A stretch of DNA of 63,530 nt from a virus (IMGVR_UViG_3300009705_000016:1-63530), one strand, 5' to 3'. Numbered from the stretch's first letter, positions 37,101 to 47,055 are shown. The notes: generated from the sequence alone by a model not told the origin. Numbers and translations are program-made.

Positions 37101-40100
37101 TTTTGCATCTCTAGTTGGAATGAACTTAAAAAATTACTCTGTACGTCAGCTACTGGAATCCAACTACCTACAGGACTTAGTATGTTTTTACCTGTAATAA
37201 TATTATGGGTTACGTCTATAAGTCGTGGCCAAAACCCTAAAGTTACATTTGTGGTGTTTAAACCTGGTAATATATTACCGTCATTTGTAAAATCATAAAA
37301 TCCGAATCCATTTGCTTGACCTGGGTCTACATACCATTTGTCACACGCGATATTACCATCTGCTCCAGTATCTACACCATCTATAGCACCTAAACCACCG
37401 AACACACTATCTTCTTCTGGTGTAGTTCCATTGTTTTTATAGTTCCACCAAAGTGAACCTATTTTTAAAATAAAAGAATATGGTAGTTCGTGATAACCGG
37501 CTAATTGTTTAATTAATTGTGCGACATACCCACCATATTGATTTTTTGAATCAAAATCTTTTATTACTTTTTCTAAAGTACTACTTACCGGTAATGAATT
37601 TAAAAATAAATAAGCTGCTTCCGTGTACGGAGTTGGTGACGGTGTGGTTTCCTTCAGGTTTGCCTTATGTATTGCATTTGCAAACCAAGGTGTGTTTAAC
37701 ATAGACACACATTGTTTTAAGCCTGAAGTATTGTTTATACCTTCTGTTAGAGGTTGTAACAGTATATCTTGTTCAGTAGTGTCATAATACTCTAACCAGT
37801 CGCTGACCCCCACAAATGTCTTTATAACGTCCAGTTGGTCTGGTTTTGTAATTATACCAAAATTACCATACTTATCTGATTCCCAATTTAGATTTGAAAA
37901 AAATAATTTGTGGTTTTCTGTGCCATACACATTTGTTTGTGCAGGCATATCTAATTCATCTATAATGAAGAAGTCTGTCCCTGAAGCTAGATTACCACCA
38001 TCAGCTAATTTAGAAAATAAACTAGGTGTTGTAAAATTAAAAGGAAAAAAATCAAAGAACCCATCTTTTGTTTTTTTACTTTCCATGTAAAGCTTTTTAT
38101 AATCTATATAATTTCCATTATTTGTATATTGTTCTTTCACACTAGACGTGGGATACAGTCCAAAATTAGTATCTTTTATATTGCTCACATTAACTCTGTT
38201 ATTTAAATAAGGTGTGTTTATGTAAGCATTTTCATATAATTTGTATCTATCCGGTGATAATTTCTCTAATTCCTTTAATAAAGAATCGTAATCAAACGTA
38301 TTACCTTGGAAAAATTCTCCTAAGTCTATATCCTCTTTAATAGATGTTTCTAAATTCTTACTATCATTATCTCCAGCTTCCATCATGACGGCACCTAGTT
38401 GAGCGGGTTTACCTAATTGGTAACCTGTGACTCCTACGTAATTTGAAAAATCTTCCGCTCTGTCTAGTATCTCCCACAGTATAGAAGTTTTTTGTTTTAT
38501 CGTATAAGCTTCGTTGGTGAATGGAAATTCTCTTACTGATATAGGGGCTAACTCTATAAACTTAACCTCATTACTCATTGGTTCTTGTACTAAATTCTTT
38601 CTCGTAAGGACGGATTTGGTATATTCCTCTATGAACTCTACTTCTGGCCAGGTTTTTTTACTGTATGCCTTTGTAGTGGATAGACTACCCGCTGCTCCTG
38701 GATATTTCAATACCAATTTATTTGATTCATCATCAAATTCATAGTATTGGGGCCAAGGAAATACAGTATGTTCCCCTTTTACGGCATCTTTATACATTTT
38801 CTTATCAGTTATAACTGCTTTAACTCTATCAGGGTTGTCTCTCTGTTCAAACGCTAATTCATGCACTCTATCGAGTATTCTTAAATAAGTGTCAACACCA
38901 GCTATTACAACAGCGGTTAAGTTTCTGATGGTTGGGTCTATTGTTAGACTCTCTTTAAATACCCTATTAATTTTCTTAGTTACCTCTTCTTGGATTATGT
39001 TGTGATTTTTTTCAAATTCCTCTAGAACTCTCGTAAACACCCCACCGAAACTTTTAGTTGTTTTATCCAAAACGTAGTACCCTTCTTCAGGTACATCATT
39101 TATATTCTTTGCGTTGGTACTTCTAGCTCTTTGGTTTTCTAATTTAAAATCTCTTATTAGGTTAACCGAAGCGGGACCTTTATCTAAACCAAATGTTTTA
39201 TTTTCACCTAATACTTTTTGATACCCTTCTAGAATATATCTTAGTTTACTTTCAGCCTTTTGAATGTATTCTGTAGTTGTTTCATTTAACCTAATAGCTG
39301 TAGCTATCACTCTTTTACCATCACCACTTGCTGAACCTACACTAACATCTAGTGGTATGTCATTATTTCTATCTACCGACCAATTTTCAACCCAACCATT
39401 AGTCCCAAAAATAGCATTATAAAAACTTTTAAGTTTTGCTTGGTATATGGTTTGGTCATTTGTAAATTGTAAGTCTACTTTTTTAAAATTATTCTTTAAA
39501 TTATCGGTAAACGATTCAACCCTACCAATTAATTCATATATAGTTAAATGTGGAAAATTTGGTTCTATGTATTTTAATTCTTTATAGATTTTATATACGT
39601 CATCCAATATTTTTCTACCCAGTCCGTTCGCTTGTGGGTCCTCATTACTAGAAACTTGTCTAGTTGCTGGGTACAAATATGGAGCTAACATAGCTTGTTG
39701 TAGGTTTATGTCGTTTAATAAAGCTATATGATTACCAATAAAGTTAGCTGTTATATTATAATCACCAGAAGAGGAATCAAAACTGGCTTGAAAATTAATT
39801 AACGCTAGTTGGTATTTTACTGCCTGACCATAGTACCCTTTGATTGTTAAATCGAATTGTGGGTATGGTAAATGGAAGAAAGCTGTGTATGGGGTGTTGG
39901 TTTCTGCTTGTTCAAATAATGTTTTACCTCTAATATCAACAAAAGTTATATCTACTTGTGGGACAAAGGAAGAACTTATTTTTATCTCTATATTTTTAAT
40001 CCCAAATCCTTGGAAGTCGTTTTTATTATCTATAGTTTTAGAAAAAAAGGTTTGTCCGTCTTCGGTGGTATCTTCGTGTCTTTGGATTTTATTCACGGAT

Positions 40101-40414
40101 GGGTCGGTAAACCCTTCTGTCCAGTCACTATCTAAAGAACTTTTACCAACTGGTTTTAAAAAATTAATCTCACCGTCAAATAAATCTATTTTAACCCCAG
40201 TGTCAGAAGCTCCTTGACCTACTATTAACTTAGACCTAGGTATTACTCTTGCTACTAAATTTACATAAATTACTAAATCTTCGTGCCTAACTAACCTATC
40301 TTCTATACTTTGTCCGTTAGCACTCGTTATTTTATTTGGGTCTATTAAAACTAGATTGTCACAAACTTGTTCAACATATACTTTCTCACTAGAGTTAATA
40401 ATATCATCTGCCAT
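34157..40414 (-). CDS. Giant baseplate hub/tail-tip protein with C-terminal M23 peptidase, 2085 aa
   Basis: Residues about 90-250 look like a tail-hub (gp27/gpD-type) beta domain: GFGIKNIEIKISSSFVPQVD, FVDIRGKTLFEQ, FDLTIKGYYGQAVKYQLAL. Hub-like sequence returns around residues 1640-1880 (YFQLRYVPMFSGPYLIMDVS). The last 150 residues are a lysostaphin/M23 zinc peptidase with the ligand motifs HKGIDY near 1925 and HLHYEI near 2050, plus KGTRVGIMGTTGNS. It would cut peptide crosslinks in peptidoglycan during tail penetration, the job that T4 gp5 lysozyme does. It overlaps the gp53-like gene by 11 bases. The protein is far longer than typical hubs; the region between is unrecognised. Confidence 0.8.
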   Translation of the reverse strand: MADDIINSSEKVYVEQVCDNLVLIDPNKITSANGQSIEDRLVRHEDLVIYVNLVARVIPRSKLIVGQGASDTGVKIDLFDGEINFLKPVGKSSLDSDWTEGFTDPSVNKIQRHEDTTEDGQTFFSKTIDNKNDFQGFGIKNIEIKISSSFVPQVDITFVDIRGKTLFEQAETNTPYTAFFHLPYPQFDLTIKGYYGQAVKYQLALINFQASFDSSSGDYNITANFIGNHIALLNDINLQQAMLAPYLYPATRQVSSNEDPQANGLGRKILDDVYKIYKELKYIEPNFPHLTIYELIGRVESFTDNLKNNFKKVDLQFTNDQTIYQAKLKSFYNAIFGTNGWVENWSVDRNNDIPLDVSVGSASGDGKRVIATAIRLNETTTEYIQKAESKLRYILEGYQKVLGENKTFGLDKGPASVNLIRDFKLENQRARSTNAKNINDVPEEGYYVLDKTTKSFGGVFTRVLEEFEKNHNIIQEEVTKKINRVFKESLTIDPTIRNLTAVVIAGVDTYLRILDRVHELAFEQRDNPDRVKAVITDKKMYKDAVKGEHTVFPWPQYYEFDDESNKLVLKYPGAAGSLSTTKAYSKKTWPEVEFIEEYTKSVLTRKNLVQEPMSNEVKFIELAPISVREFPFTNEAYTIKQKTSILWEILDRAEDFSNYVGVTGYQLGKPAQLGAVMMEAGDNDSKNLETSIKEDIDLGEFFQGNTFDYDSLLKELEKLSPDRYKLYENAYINTPYLNNRVNVSNIKDTNFGLYPTSSVKEQYTNNGNYIDYKKLYMESKKTKDGFFDFFPFNFTTPSLFSKLADGGNLASGTDFFIIDELDMPAQTNVYGTENHKLFFSNLNWESDKYGNFGIITKPDQLDVIKTFVGVSDWLEYYDTTEQDILLQPLTEGINNTSGLKQCVSMLNTPWFANAIHKANLKETTPSPTPYTEAAYLFLNSLPVSSTLEKVIKDFDSKNQYGGYVAQLIKQLAGYHELPYSFILKIGSLWWNYKNNGTTPEEDSVFGGLGAIDGVDTGADGNIACDKWYVDPGQANGFGFYDFTNDGNILPGLNTTNVTLGFWPRLIDVTHNIITGKNILSPVGSWIPVADVQSNFLSSFQLEMQKEENLSFTQGGLSYDFYTTFADSATIGNVGVKDLDPNVEPYYILYPSAGGLVNTDLSFMGDNINTAGFDGSARFLWAGAGYGSFDVQGGVPGTYGAIYGFVPACSYLKRINITKPEQEAWNLNLVGGSDTFSELLSVFPKQVLDEFETQFLNFSEPQNPDASIVEGKYTEFKSIFRDFMLLKKSEVESESPKPTTEELAKSQYKKFLSVCRIFLNQSVIYKHGSVNGWDITVPLTSLTSDTTTTKSLIFYLLDKGTLKTYMPLPKYDNAVPSPTAGFTLDISEWVFPRPTPPLPLTGFLSKVQICFDFFKNYDISHILVLQFAPILKLYLTFTEKNSPGGNVGMTKSDFDVILKNQLRAMEDTTKAYTNTFFKSIAKMDPLKALDDSPTGGSDTDDERPKVIADNLKLELYQVFKTFNDKWISGTKVQGVDVNTSRTAGTNIPFHNTIMERFMFLDNGNRDIGSEAIIDIYAFLGLDTPFTDEPSTSVKQTIAGFMSSICASNGFNWIALPSYVNFYNMQGNNTQAQGDTMFGAFKEVDTTKSSPKYLCQYVGKPSESLDIKSFNYGYNNDSFVLNRTNPNPLCGPIPKTEEERQLSNKIMAFAVDFGIPNQQIFESIALSQSEFPNTSESFRILEDLGKMASGSKVSTNSLNLFNLYKSRSYKCSVTCMGNALIQPTTYFQLRYVPMFSGPYLIMDVSHSLSPNDMTTTFTGVRVGITSLPKVTDLLTTIQTKLIKHFDVIDDVEPPSKQDISLDAHNLTEQEIANNVINTEEDFTELDFPIQDPLDLNKILNPKPFQAFWAKRTKTNSTTGLKFSYNHKGIDYLPKAEFDAEDISIVSPVSGIISGKGTGCFPRKSAKDDSITGNACPGPPGSGYGNYMWVDKVLIKQSDVTAWVEGATSKYQFRIAHLKEKTISNLAIGAGITKGTRVGIMGTTGNSSARHLHYEIRKYVINKKLGEDEIFLNPNNFSSDYIKEEKTV

Positions 40415-40721
40415 AATATAAGAAATGTTTATCTAATTCACTTTTGTAGTCTTGTAAACTAACTGTTAATGGAAAAGGAATTCTAATTATTCTACCATCA
40501 TTAATATTCCATTCCTGTCCTCCATATTCGGGGTTTGCTTGTAAAATTAACCACCCAAAATACGGGGTTTCATAAACTTGCTGTGACATTTTATCTAACC
40601 TACTCCTACCAACTTTATATACTAAATATTTATCGGAACTCTTTTTAGGTATTTCTATCAAAGGTACAGTTTTTGTTATACCATTAATCTTAAAATTTTT
40701 ATATCTATTATAATACGACAT
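40404..40721 (-). CDS. 53: Baseplate wedge gp53-like / LysM-like tail protein
   Basis: The 105-residue protein shows the gp53/LysM-type tail pattern: YLVYKVGRSRLDKMSQQVYE, then YFGWLILQANPEYGGQEWNI and the closing DGRIIRIPFPL. The family has an 'R.D.ia...Yg....w.ii..N' core that binds neighbouring baseplate proteins. T4 gp53 is about 196 residues, so this is a minimal version. It is two bases from the upstream gene and overlaps the hub gene by 11 bases, which fits baseplate assembly genes being co-translated. Confidence 0.75.
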   Translation of the reverse strand: MSYYNRYKNFKINGITKTVPLIEIPKKSSDKYLVYKVGRSRLDKMSQQVYETPYFGWLILQANPEYGGQEWNINDGRIIRIPFPLTVSLQDYKSELDKHFLYYGR

Positions 40722-40722
40722 A

Positions 40723-41814
40723 TTATGTTATACTTATATTTTTTGTTATTTTTAAATTATAACTACTGTTATTAGTGCCCATTACAGTAGAATCAAAAAA
40801 CCTCCTTACTAATGATAACTCACTATTAGTTTGTGTAAAGTTAACTTCAAAATTATCTTTAGCTTTAGGTATACCTTTAAGTTGTTTTAGTTTGTCTGGC
40901 AACTCTACCTTATCAAAATATTTTTTATATTTCTTTGTGTCATAATTTAATAATGTTATGGCAAACTTTAATAAATTTATTTTATATGGGTCTACAATCT
41001 CCTGTTTTAAACCATCACTATATTTTGTTCTAGTTTTAGTTAAATTAGTTATTAATTCGTTAGTTCTGTAAGATATTAGTTCTTTTGCGTATTCATATCT
41101 ATGGTGTGAATCCATATACCTTATAATCTTATCACTCATTAATTTATCAATAAAAAATAAGTATTCATTAGGGTATGTTAAACTGTCAGTATATTCATGA
41201 CCTACAGAACCAAAGGCGTTAGAACAAAATATTTCTAGTGTTTTTGATGTTGCGGAAACGTCTGATAGTAGGTTGGTGGTACTTGTACCTGTGGTTAAGT
41301 TAAAGTTAACTAGTCCGTTATTAGAACTTCCACTTAAGTAACCCCCCACACCTGATGATATCAGGTTTAACTTGTCTACAGAATTTGTTAATTTTAATTG
41401 TCTTTCTTTTAGTTCTATTAAAAATTGTAGTAACAACCCTCTTAAGTCTTTCCAAGAACTCTTAGCGTGTTTTAATAACACTTTCTTCACATACTCCTCA
41501 TCATCTACATTAGCACCAAAAGGGATTTCTTGTTGTATTCCTGTAGTCTGTGCCGTTATAGAGTTATGAAGTTCTCTATATTTACCTTCAAGTCTTTTTA
41601 AAGCGTCAACTGGAAACCCAACCAAATCCATACTTGTGTCCATAATATTACCCCATTCATATTTTACATGTCTAAAACTTTCTTCCAACACTCCATGCCC
41701 TTTTTGTGTATATAACCCTATAAACCCAGAATTAATAAATTCACTATAGTTTTTAGCGTCCGTTAAAAACGTATTATAGATAGTTTTATATTTAGTTTCT
41801 CCCGTTAATACCAT
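40723..41814 (-). CDS. Baseplate-associated protein, unknown, 363 aa
   Basis: This 363-residue, largely helical, Lys/Tyr-rich protein shows no recognised motif. A Gly/Ser-rich stretch (LISSGVGGYLSGSSNNGLVN) near residue 160 separates two helical halves. The C-terminal part is basic (TKKYKKYFDKVELPDKLKQL). It starts at the stop of the 1004-residue baseplate protein (one-base overlap) and ends two bases before the gp53-like gene. It is therefore an integral part of the baseplate operon running from 44828 to 34157. Confidence 0.7.
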   Translation of the reverse strand: MVLTGETKYKTIYNTFLTDAKNYSEFINSGFIGLYTQKGHGVLEESFRHVKYEWGNIMDTSMDLVGFPVDALKRLEGKYRELHNSITAQTTGIQQEIPFGANVDDEEYVKKVLLKHAKSSWKDLRGLLLQFLIELKERQLKLTNSVDKLNLISSGVGGYLSGSSNNGLVNFNLTTGTSTTNLLSDVSATSKTLEIFCSNAFGSVGHEYTDSLTYPNEYLFFIDKLMSDKIIRYMDSHHRYEYAKELISYRTNELITNLTKTRTKYSDGLKQEIVDPYKINLLKFAITLLNYDTKKYKKYFDKVELPDKLKQLKGIPKAKDNFEVNFTQTNSELSLVRRFFDSTVMGTNNSSYNLKITKNISIT

Positions 41815-44800
41815 TATTCATCTAAATGTGATTCTTTTTTATTTGTCTCTCCAGTTTCACCATCAGAAGCGTCTGTACCACCCTCAGGTTTCTTAAAGAA
41901 GTTTCCGAAGTTGTTGGCTATTTCGTCTAGTGATTTCATAGATGAGAAATCGGATACACTTTGTTTTTGTGCTCTTTCATCGTAAAGTTCTGTGTTTGCA
42001 AAATAACTAAAAGATAGAGCGTTTTGTAATTTACTAACTGGTCCAGCAAGGCCTTGCCCTCCAATAAATTTAAAGTTAGTTTGTACACTAACTATCATAG
42101 GTTGTACTCCAATACCTTCTGGGTTTAAATCTAATAGGTTTTCATCGTATGAATAACTTATGGAGTCAAAAATCACTTTAGAGTGGTAAAAATCCCCTAT
42201 TCTAAGTACACATACAGGTGGGGGACCAAAAGCGGTGTTATCAGCATCAACTATTGTAGTACCTTGTTCTGTTACGGTAGGGATGGTTTTCCCTGGTCGA
42301 ACACATTGTAGTAAGAAAGTCAACCTAGAATTAAGTCCCTCAGGGGTCATAGAATGGAATCCAGGATGAAAGAATTTTAAATTGTCTCTCATTGATTGGT
42401 ATAGGAATGGATATTGTTCTTTTAAGAAGGTGAAATAGTTTGATTCCCCTAATAGTTTTCTAATTATACTAGTTACAGTAGCTCTTTTGTCTGTATACCC
42501 TATACGAAATCCTGAATTTACAGTACCTTGATTTACGTTCTTCACATCTAAGTGACTTTTTTCAGCGTCCTCATTTTGATTATTTTCAATATCTTGAGCT
42601 TCTTTTTCTGTTTGTGTTCCACCTATATCTTTTTCACTAGATAAATGATTTAATGTGGTATTATTTGGGTCAGCATTAACATCGTCTGTAACATCTGGTG
42701 AACCACCAGCTAAAGCTATTTGTATTTGACTAAGAAATTCAAAACTTAAGTTTGGGTACTGTTCTGCTAGTTGGTATATGTCGTACTTTTTACACCCAGT
42801 AAAAAAAGCGTCTAGGACCGCATCAGCTTCAACATCTGGGATTCCTTTTAATTGTGTATCAATTATCGCATTAAGTATTGCTGGATGGTCAACTACTATT
42901 TTCCAAGAAAGAGTACCTAACCTTTCTGTGTAATTATAAGTGTATATCGGTTCTGGTCTACCTAAGAAATTTGTACTACTCCAACTTGCTGAGTTTGTAT
43001 CACCAACTGATATATCATAAGGTGGGAACCACATTATTCTTCCACCGTTTGGTCCTTTTTCAGAAGCGGGTAGTTTGGTATGTTCACTTGTACCTCTCCA
43101 TGATAAATTTTCAATAGCAAACATATACTTTTTAACTTTAGTCCCATCAGGCATCGTAGTTGACTTACCACCATCAAGATTAGTCGGTGCTATATTTAAA
43201 TTGAATGTGGAGTCTAATATAGAATCCGTGTTTTTCCATTGGTTACCCTTTGACCTAACTAAATTCTTATAACTAGTATAAGGCCTATCTTTTGTCCAAG
43301 CTCTACAATATTCGACACAATTCCAAACAACTTCTCCTGGTGAAAAATCTACCACTCTAGAACCTTTTGATATGTTTTTATAACCGTCGTTAAAAACTTT
43401 GGCTACCTGGTCTATAGCGTTACCAGCGTGTTTCCATTTTGCCCCACCATAAGATGGTGCTGAATCTATTAATTTTTGTGTATAATCTAATAACCCCCCT
43501 TTCTTTTTAGGTTTTAAATCCGACCTTGTGGAAAAGAACATCATAGATGAGTCTAATGATTGTACTGAGTTTCTACCAAACCACGTAAACCCACCCTCAA
43601 TAGTACCGCCATCTATCATAGCACTACCTAATGAACCAAGTTGGTAGTATCTCCATAAAGCTCTACCATCTACATTATCCCATTCTTTATAAACTTCAGA
43701 AGGTCCATAAACTAAAGCTCTCATTTGTCTACCAAAAACATCTTTAGGGGTAGCATCTATTGGTGACTGTATTAATCCAGGTTCTGTGTTCTTACTACCA
43801 ACGTAATAGTTTGAAAGGGGTGCTTCTAGGGAAGAATCTACCTCTACTCTAGTATAATCGGGCCTATATCTATTATAATTAAGATTATTAAATAAGACCG
43901 ATTGTTGGTCTTTACCCATATGTTCTACAAACTTGTCAGAAGGAGCTGGTACACTCATAGGGGTATTAGGTAATGGGTTAGAATTTGTTATTCCGTTCCA
44001 TATACCATTTAATATCTGGGTTGCTTGCCCTATCATCGTAGTTTGTGAGATATTATTTGCTCCTTGTCCAACGATACTATTAATATCTAATGGTGTTACA
44101 GGCATAAAGTAAAATCCTGGTATTGATGAGTCTGTCGAATAAACACCCTCCAACCTAGAAAGGTAATCTGATTTAGGGGGTATTAACGCACCTGGAGAAG
44201 TAGTTACATTTAAACTAGCGTCACCACCTTCACTAATATTAAAATCAAATTTAGCTAAATTAAAACCTAAATTATCTTTTAGGTAGGGAAAAGAGGATTT
44301 TATTAAAGTTGAGTCATCTAGAACCATACCGTTTAGGGTTACTAATTGTCCGTTATTACTATTAACGGATTTCATTATCTCTATAGCTGTATAATTGGAG
44401 TAGGAGAACGTATCAAATGATAGCCCAGGTATAAATCCTTGTGGTTGGAGTGTATTTGGACTAATATATTCTAATTGTGCTTCTTTAACTAAATTAACTA
44501 CGTCTACGGTTAGTGGGTTACCGTAACCACCTTGTGGTCCATACTTATTTATTAAAAATTGTGTTTTTTTTAAAGGTATACCATTCATGTTTGTAACCTC
44601 TTCAGGAAGTGGAGAGTCTTTTACCGATTTCCAGGTTTGTTTGTCCACAATCACACTACCTGGTTCTTGGTCCCCGTTTGGTGGTATAGGGTTTCCTCTA
44701 TTTAAGTAAGACCCATCAAGGTTTCTTGCAAGTAAACTTTCTCTAAGAATTTGTGTACTCTTAATTGAGATGTCAAAATCTCCTTGACCCCATGGCCATG

Positions 44801-44828
44801 TTACTCCTGTATTTTTACCTACTGACAT
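41814..44828 (-). CDS. Baseplate/tail-tube initiator protein, 1004 aa
   Basis: This 1004-residue protein is the first gene of the baseplate hub unit, with a TATTTAT motif 18 bases before the ATG. Its C-terminal 200 residues look like a tube-initiator or hub-associated domain: FFHPGFHSMTPEGLNSRLTF, CVLRIGDFYHSKVIFDSISY, then GVQPMIVSVQTNFKFIGGQG. This pattern fits proteins that sit between the hub and the tube. In the middle, MFAIENLSWRGTSEHT and RTYNYTERLGTLSW-like strands occur. An acidic polar linker (about residues 740-790) separates the two regions. The position between tape measure and hub fits a T4 gp48/gp54-type job. The family match is from memory and moderate. Confidence 0.65.
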   Translation of the reverse strand: MSVGKNTGVTWPWGQGDFDISIKSTQILRESLLARNLDGSYLNRGNPIPPNGDQEPGSVIVDKQTWKSVKDSPLPEEVTNMNGIPLKKTQFLINKYGPQGGYGNPLTVDVVNLVKEAQLEYISPNTLQPQGFIPGLSFDTFSYSNYTAIEIMKSVNSNNGQLVTLNGMVLDDSTLIKSSFPYLKDNLGFNLAKFDFNISEGGDASLNVTTSPGALIPPKSDYLSRLEGVYSTDSSIPGFYFMPVTPLDINSIVGQGANNISQTTMIGQATQILNGIWNGITNSNPLPNTPMSVPAPSDKFVEHMGKDQQSVLFNNLNYNRYRPDYTRVEVDSSLEAPLSNYYVGSKNTEPGLIQSPIDATPKDVFGRQMRALVYGPSEVYKEWDNVDGRALWRYYQLGSLGSAMIDGGTIEGGFTWFGRNSVQSLDSSMMFFSTRSDLKPKKKGGLLDYTQKLIDSAPSYGGAKWKHAGNAIDQVAKVFNDGYKNISKGSRVVDFSPGEVVWNCVEYCRAWTKDRPYTSYKNLVRSKGNQWKNTDSILDSTFNLNIAPTNLDGGKSTTMPDGTKVKKYMFAIENLSWRGTSEHTKLPASEKGPNGGRIMWFPPYDISVGDTNSASWSSTNFLGRPEPIYTYNYTERLGTLSWKIVVDHPAILNAIIDTQLKGIPDVEADAVLDAFFTGCKKYDIYQLAEQYPNLSFEFLSQIQIALAGGSPDVTDDVNADPNNTTLNHLSSEKDIGGTQTEKEAQDIENNQNEDAEKSHLDVKNVNQGTVNSGFRIGYTDKRATVTSIIRKLLGESNYFTFLKEQYPFLYQSMRDNLKFFHPGFHSMTPEGLNSRLTFLLQCVRPGKTIPTVTEQGTTIVDADNTAFGPPPVCVLRIGDFYHSKVIFDSISYSYDENLLDLNPEGIGVQPMIVSVQTNFKFIGGQGLAGPVSKLQNALSFSYFANTELYDERAQKQSVSDFSSMKSLDEIANNFGNFFKKPEGGTDASDGETGETNKKESHLDE

Positions 44829-44846
44829 ATTTTAATCTCTTTTATT

Positions 44847-44853
44847 ATAAATA
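44847..44853 (-). promoter_or_regulatory. TATTTAT promoter-like motif before the baseplate hub unit
   Basis: Minus strand reads AACCTATTTATAATAAAAG, 18 bases before the ATG at 44828, in a 49-base gap after the tape measure gene. Confidence 0.5.
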
Positions 44854-44877
44854 GGTTATCTAACCATTTTCTAACCA

Positions 44878-47040
44878 TTATGGTGTTGTAGAGTTTTTAT
44901 TACTCTTACTCACACCTAAAGCTATCTCATCAAATAAAGGAGGTAATACCTCTCTAACTTGACTAGGTGTCAATCTTAGTGTGTTACCATCATATTTTAT
45001 TTCTAAGGGCCCAAAAGTAATATTTGTAGCATTTCCACCTACGACCGGAGGTGTAGGTGGACTATTCATATACTGATTTATTAAAGTTTGTCCTTCTGGT
45101 GTGTTCTTCAAATATTCTTCTATCATCTCTGGACCTGGAAATAACCCACCACCTTGTGAGGCATATGGGTCGGATTCACCTTTTTTACTACCAGTGAAGG
45201 CCTTATTTATCGCAGGAGTTAATGGGGAACCCTTTAAAGCTTCTGAGTTAAAGAGGTCTGGTATTCCCTGCCCAAACGTACCCATCAAATCTGTAATTCC
45301 AGGTGGTGTTGTTGTACCTGAAGGCATAAAAGTACCCATACCTTCACCTGTTAAAAAAGCACCTAATCCTGAATTTGCAAGTTCACTAGCAAAATCTTGT
45401 GCTGTTGTACCTAATAGTCCACCCGCTGCAGCTTGTGTTAATATATTTTGTATTATAGCTGTATTTGCTGCCATACCTTCTTGTACAGATAACTGAGCCT
45501 TATTAACCTCTTCCAAATTTAACGAATCTTTATTAGATTGTTTTCGTAATTGTTCTAATAAAGCTCCTTTATCTTTTTGTATTGCGTCCCCTAATTGGTC
45601 GAAACTCAGTTCATCTTTCCCCAATGTAACACTAAATGTACCGTCTGGGTTAATGTCCGCCATGGACGCAATCAACTTTTTATCTTGTTCGTTTAATTCT
45701 GGGATTCCACCTAGTTTTCCAATAGCCTGGGTTTTTTTAGCTGCTCTAACTGCCGTCTCCGCTAAGTTAGTATAATCCTGACCTGTAGCTTCCGCTAAAG
45801 ATTTTAACCTCATCCTTTCTCCTGGTGAGATGCCAAATTCTCCGGTTTCTTTATTGAACATCACAGCACTCTCTGCTGTTTTTATAATTGATGCTTGTAG
45901 AGCTTCAACATCGTTTTGAGCCATGTACATTAGTTGGAATGGGTCTAGTAGTTCACTAGCTGCTCCACCAATCATTTGTAACTGAGCTGCCATTTCTATC
46001 GCACCTTCCGGTGTAAATGCTTTATCTGCCGCTGCTAATGCATTTTCAAAATTATACCCTAACACCTGAGCTTCTGCAACCATTGAATGTAAACCATTAA
46101 CACCATTTGAAAAACCGTATGTGTTTATTTTATCCATATTGGCCTCTACTGTTGGTAGGAATTTGGCAATTACCGCTCCATACCTCCCGGCTGTTGCTAT
46201 CGCATCTTTTGTACTTTCTATAGCTTCTTTAGACCCCTTCCCAATTTTATCAAATTCTGCTATCATATTCGCCATATCCATATCGTATATTTCTTCTAAC
46301 TTAGTAGCATTTATTAATGATTCTTTAGGTAATATAAAAGCTCTTCCGGTGGCAAGTGCGGTTTCTTTTAACATCTTCATCGCGTCATTAGCTGTTAAAG
46401 CCCAACCCGTAAATTCTGATGATGCATCTGTAACGGTTGTAATTATATCACTCATAAACGCCTCATCCATACCCATCACGTTTATGATGTCTTTACGCAT
46501 GCCGTCTGTTAGAGATATAATATCCATATAAACCCCCATCTTATCAGCTGCTTCTAATTTACCACCATTAATTACATCAGTCATTTTGGACAACATGTCC
46601 ATAGATTCATTCATTGTTAAATCCGCTTGACTTCTAGCTTTTGAAAGTTCTCTGAGCATCTTGGCCATCTCGTTGTCACCACTATAACCTCGTCCCCTGG
46701 TACTACTACTATCAGTACCAGTTCTTCGCATGTAATCCTCAACAGCTTTGTCAAAACTTGCTTGGGTTACTTTGACATCTTTATTGTCTGAGTCTTTAAG
46801 TATTACGTCAGCATATGATGGTAGTGGGTTTTTGATTCCTTCTTGTTTTGCTAGGTATAAGGATATCTGGTTACCTTTTGGTCCTAATTTTTTAATAGAC
46901 TTAACCCTAGCAGCATAGTTAGGTTCGTCTACCGTGTTAAAAATACCCAAAGGCACTCCCAATTCTGGGTGTGAAGCTAAATAAGGTTTACCGTGTGATA
47001 AAAACCTTTCAATATGAAATTGTTTGCGTGTGTTAAACAT
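44878..47040 (-). CDS. Tail tape measure protein, 720 aa
   Basis: The 720-residue protein is dominated by long Ala/Met/Leu-rich helices (MAKMLRELSKARSQADLTMN, ALAAADKAFTPEGAIEMAAQ), with a Gly/Pro-rich C-terminal region and a final beta segment (NATNITFGPLEIKYDGNTLR) typical of tape measures that dock to the tail tip. It is placed between the gp26-like gene and the baseplate proteins. A rule of about 0.15 nm per residue would give a tail near 110 nm, an inference only. A TATTTAT motif lies 15 bases upstream. I see no peptidase domain in it. Confidence 0.8.
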   Translation of the reverse strand: MFNTRKQFHIERFLSHGKPYLASHPELGVPLGIFNTVDEPNYAARVKSIKKLGPKGNQISLYLAKQEGIKNPLPSYADVILKDSDNKDVKVTQASFDKAVEDYMRRTGTDSSSTRGRGYSGDNEMAKMLRELSKARSQADLTMNESMDMLSKMTDVINGGKLEAADKMGVYMDIISLTDGMRKDIINVMGMDEAFMSDIITTVTDASSEFTGWALTANDAMKMLKETALATGRAFILPKESLINATKLEEIYDMDMANMIAEFDKIGKGSKEAIESTKDAIATAGRYGAVIAKFLPTVEANMDKINTYGFSNGVNGLHSMVAEAQVLGYNFENALAAADKAFTPEGAIEMAAQLQMIGGAASELLDPFQLMYMAQNDVEALQASIIKTAESAVMFNKETGEFGISPGERMRLKSLAEATGQDYTNLAETAVRAAKKTQAIGKLGGIPELNEQDKKLIASMADINPDGTFSVTLGKDELSFDQLGDAIQKDKGALLEQLRKQSNKDSLNLEEVNKAQLSVQEGMAANTAIIQNILTQAAAGGLLGTTAQDFASELANSGLGAFLTGEGMGTFMPSGTTTPPGITDLMGTFGQGIPDLFNSEALKGSPLTPAINKAFTGSKKGESDPYASQGGGLFPGPEMIEEYLKNTPEGQTLINQYMNSPPTPPVVGGNATNITFGPLEIKYDGNTLRLTPSQVREVLPPLFDEIALGVSKSNKNSTTP

Positions 47041-47055
47041 ATAGTTCTTTTAACT

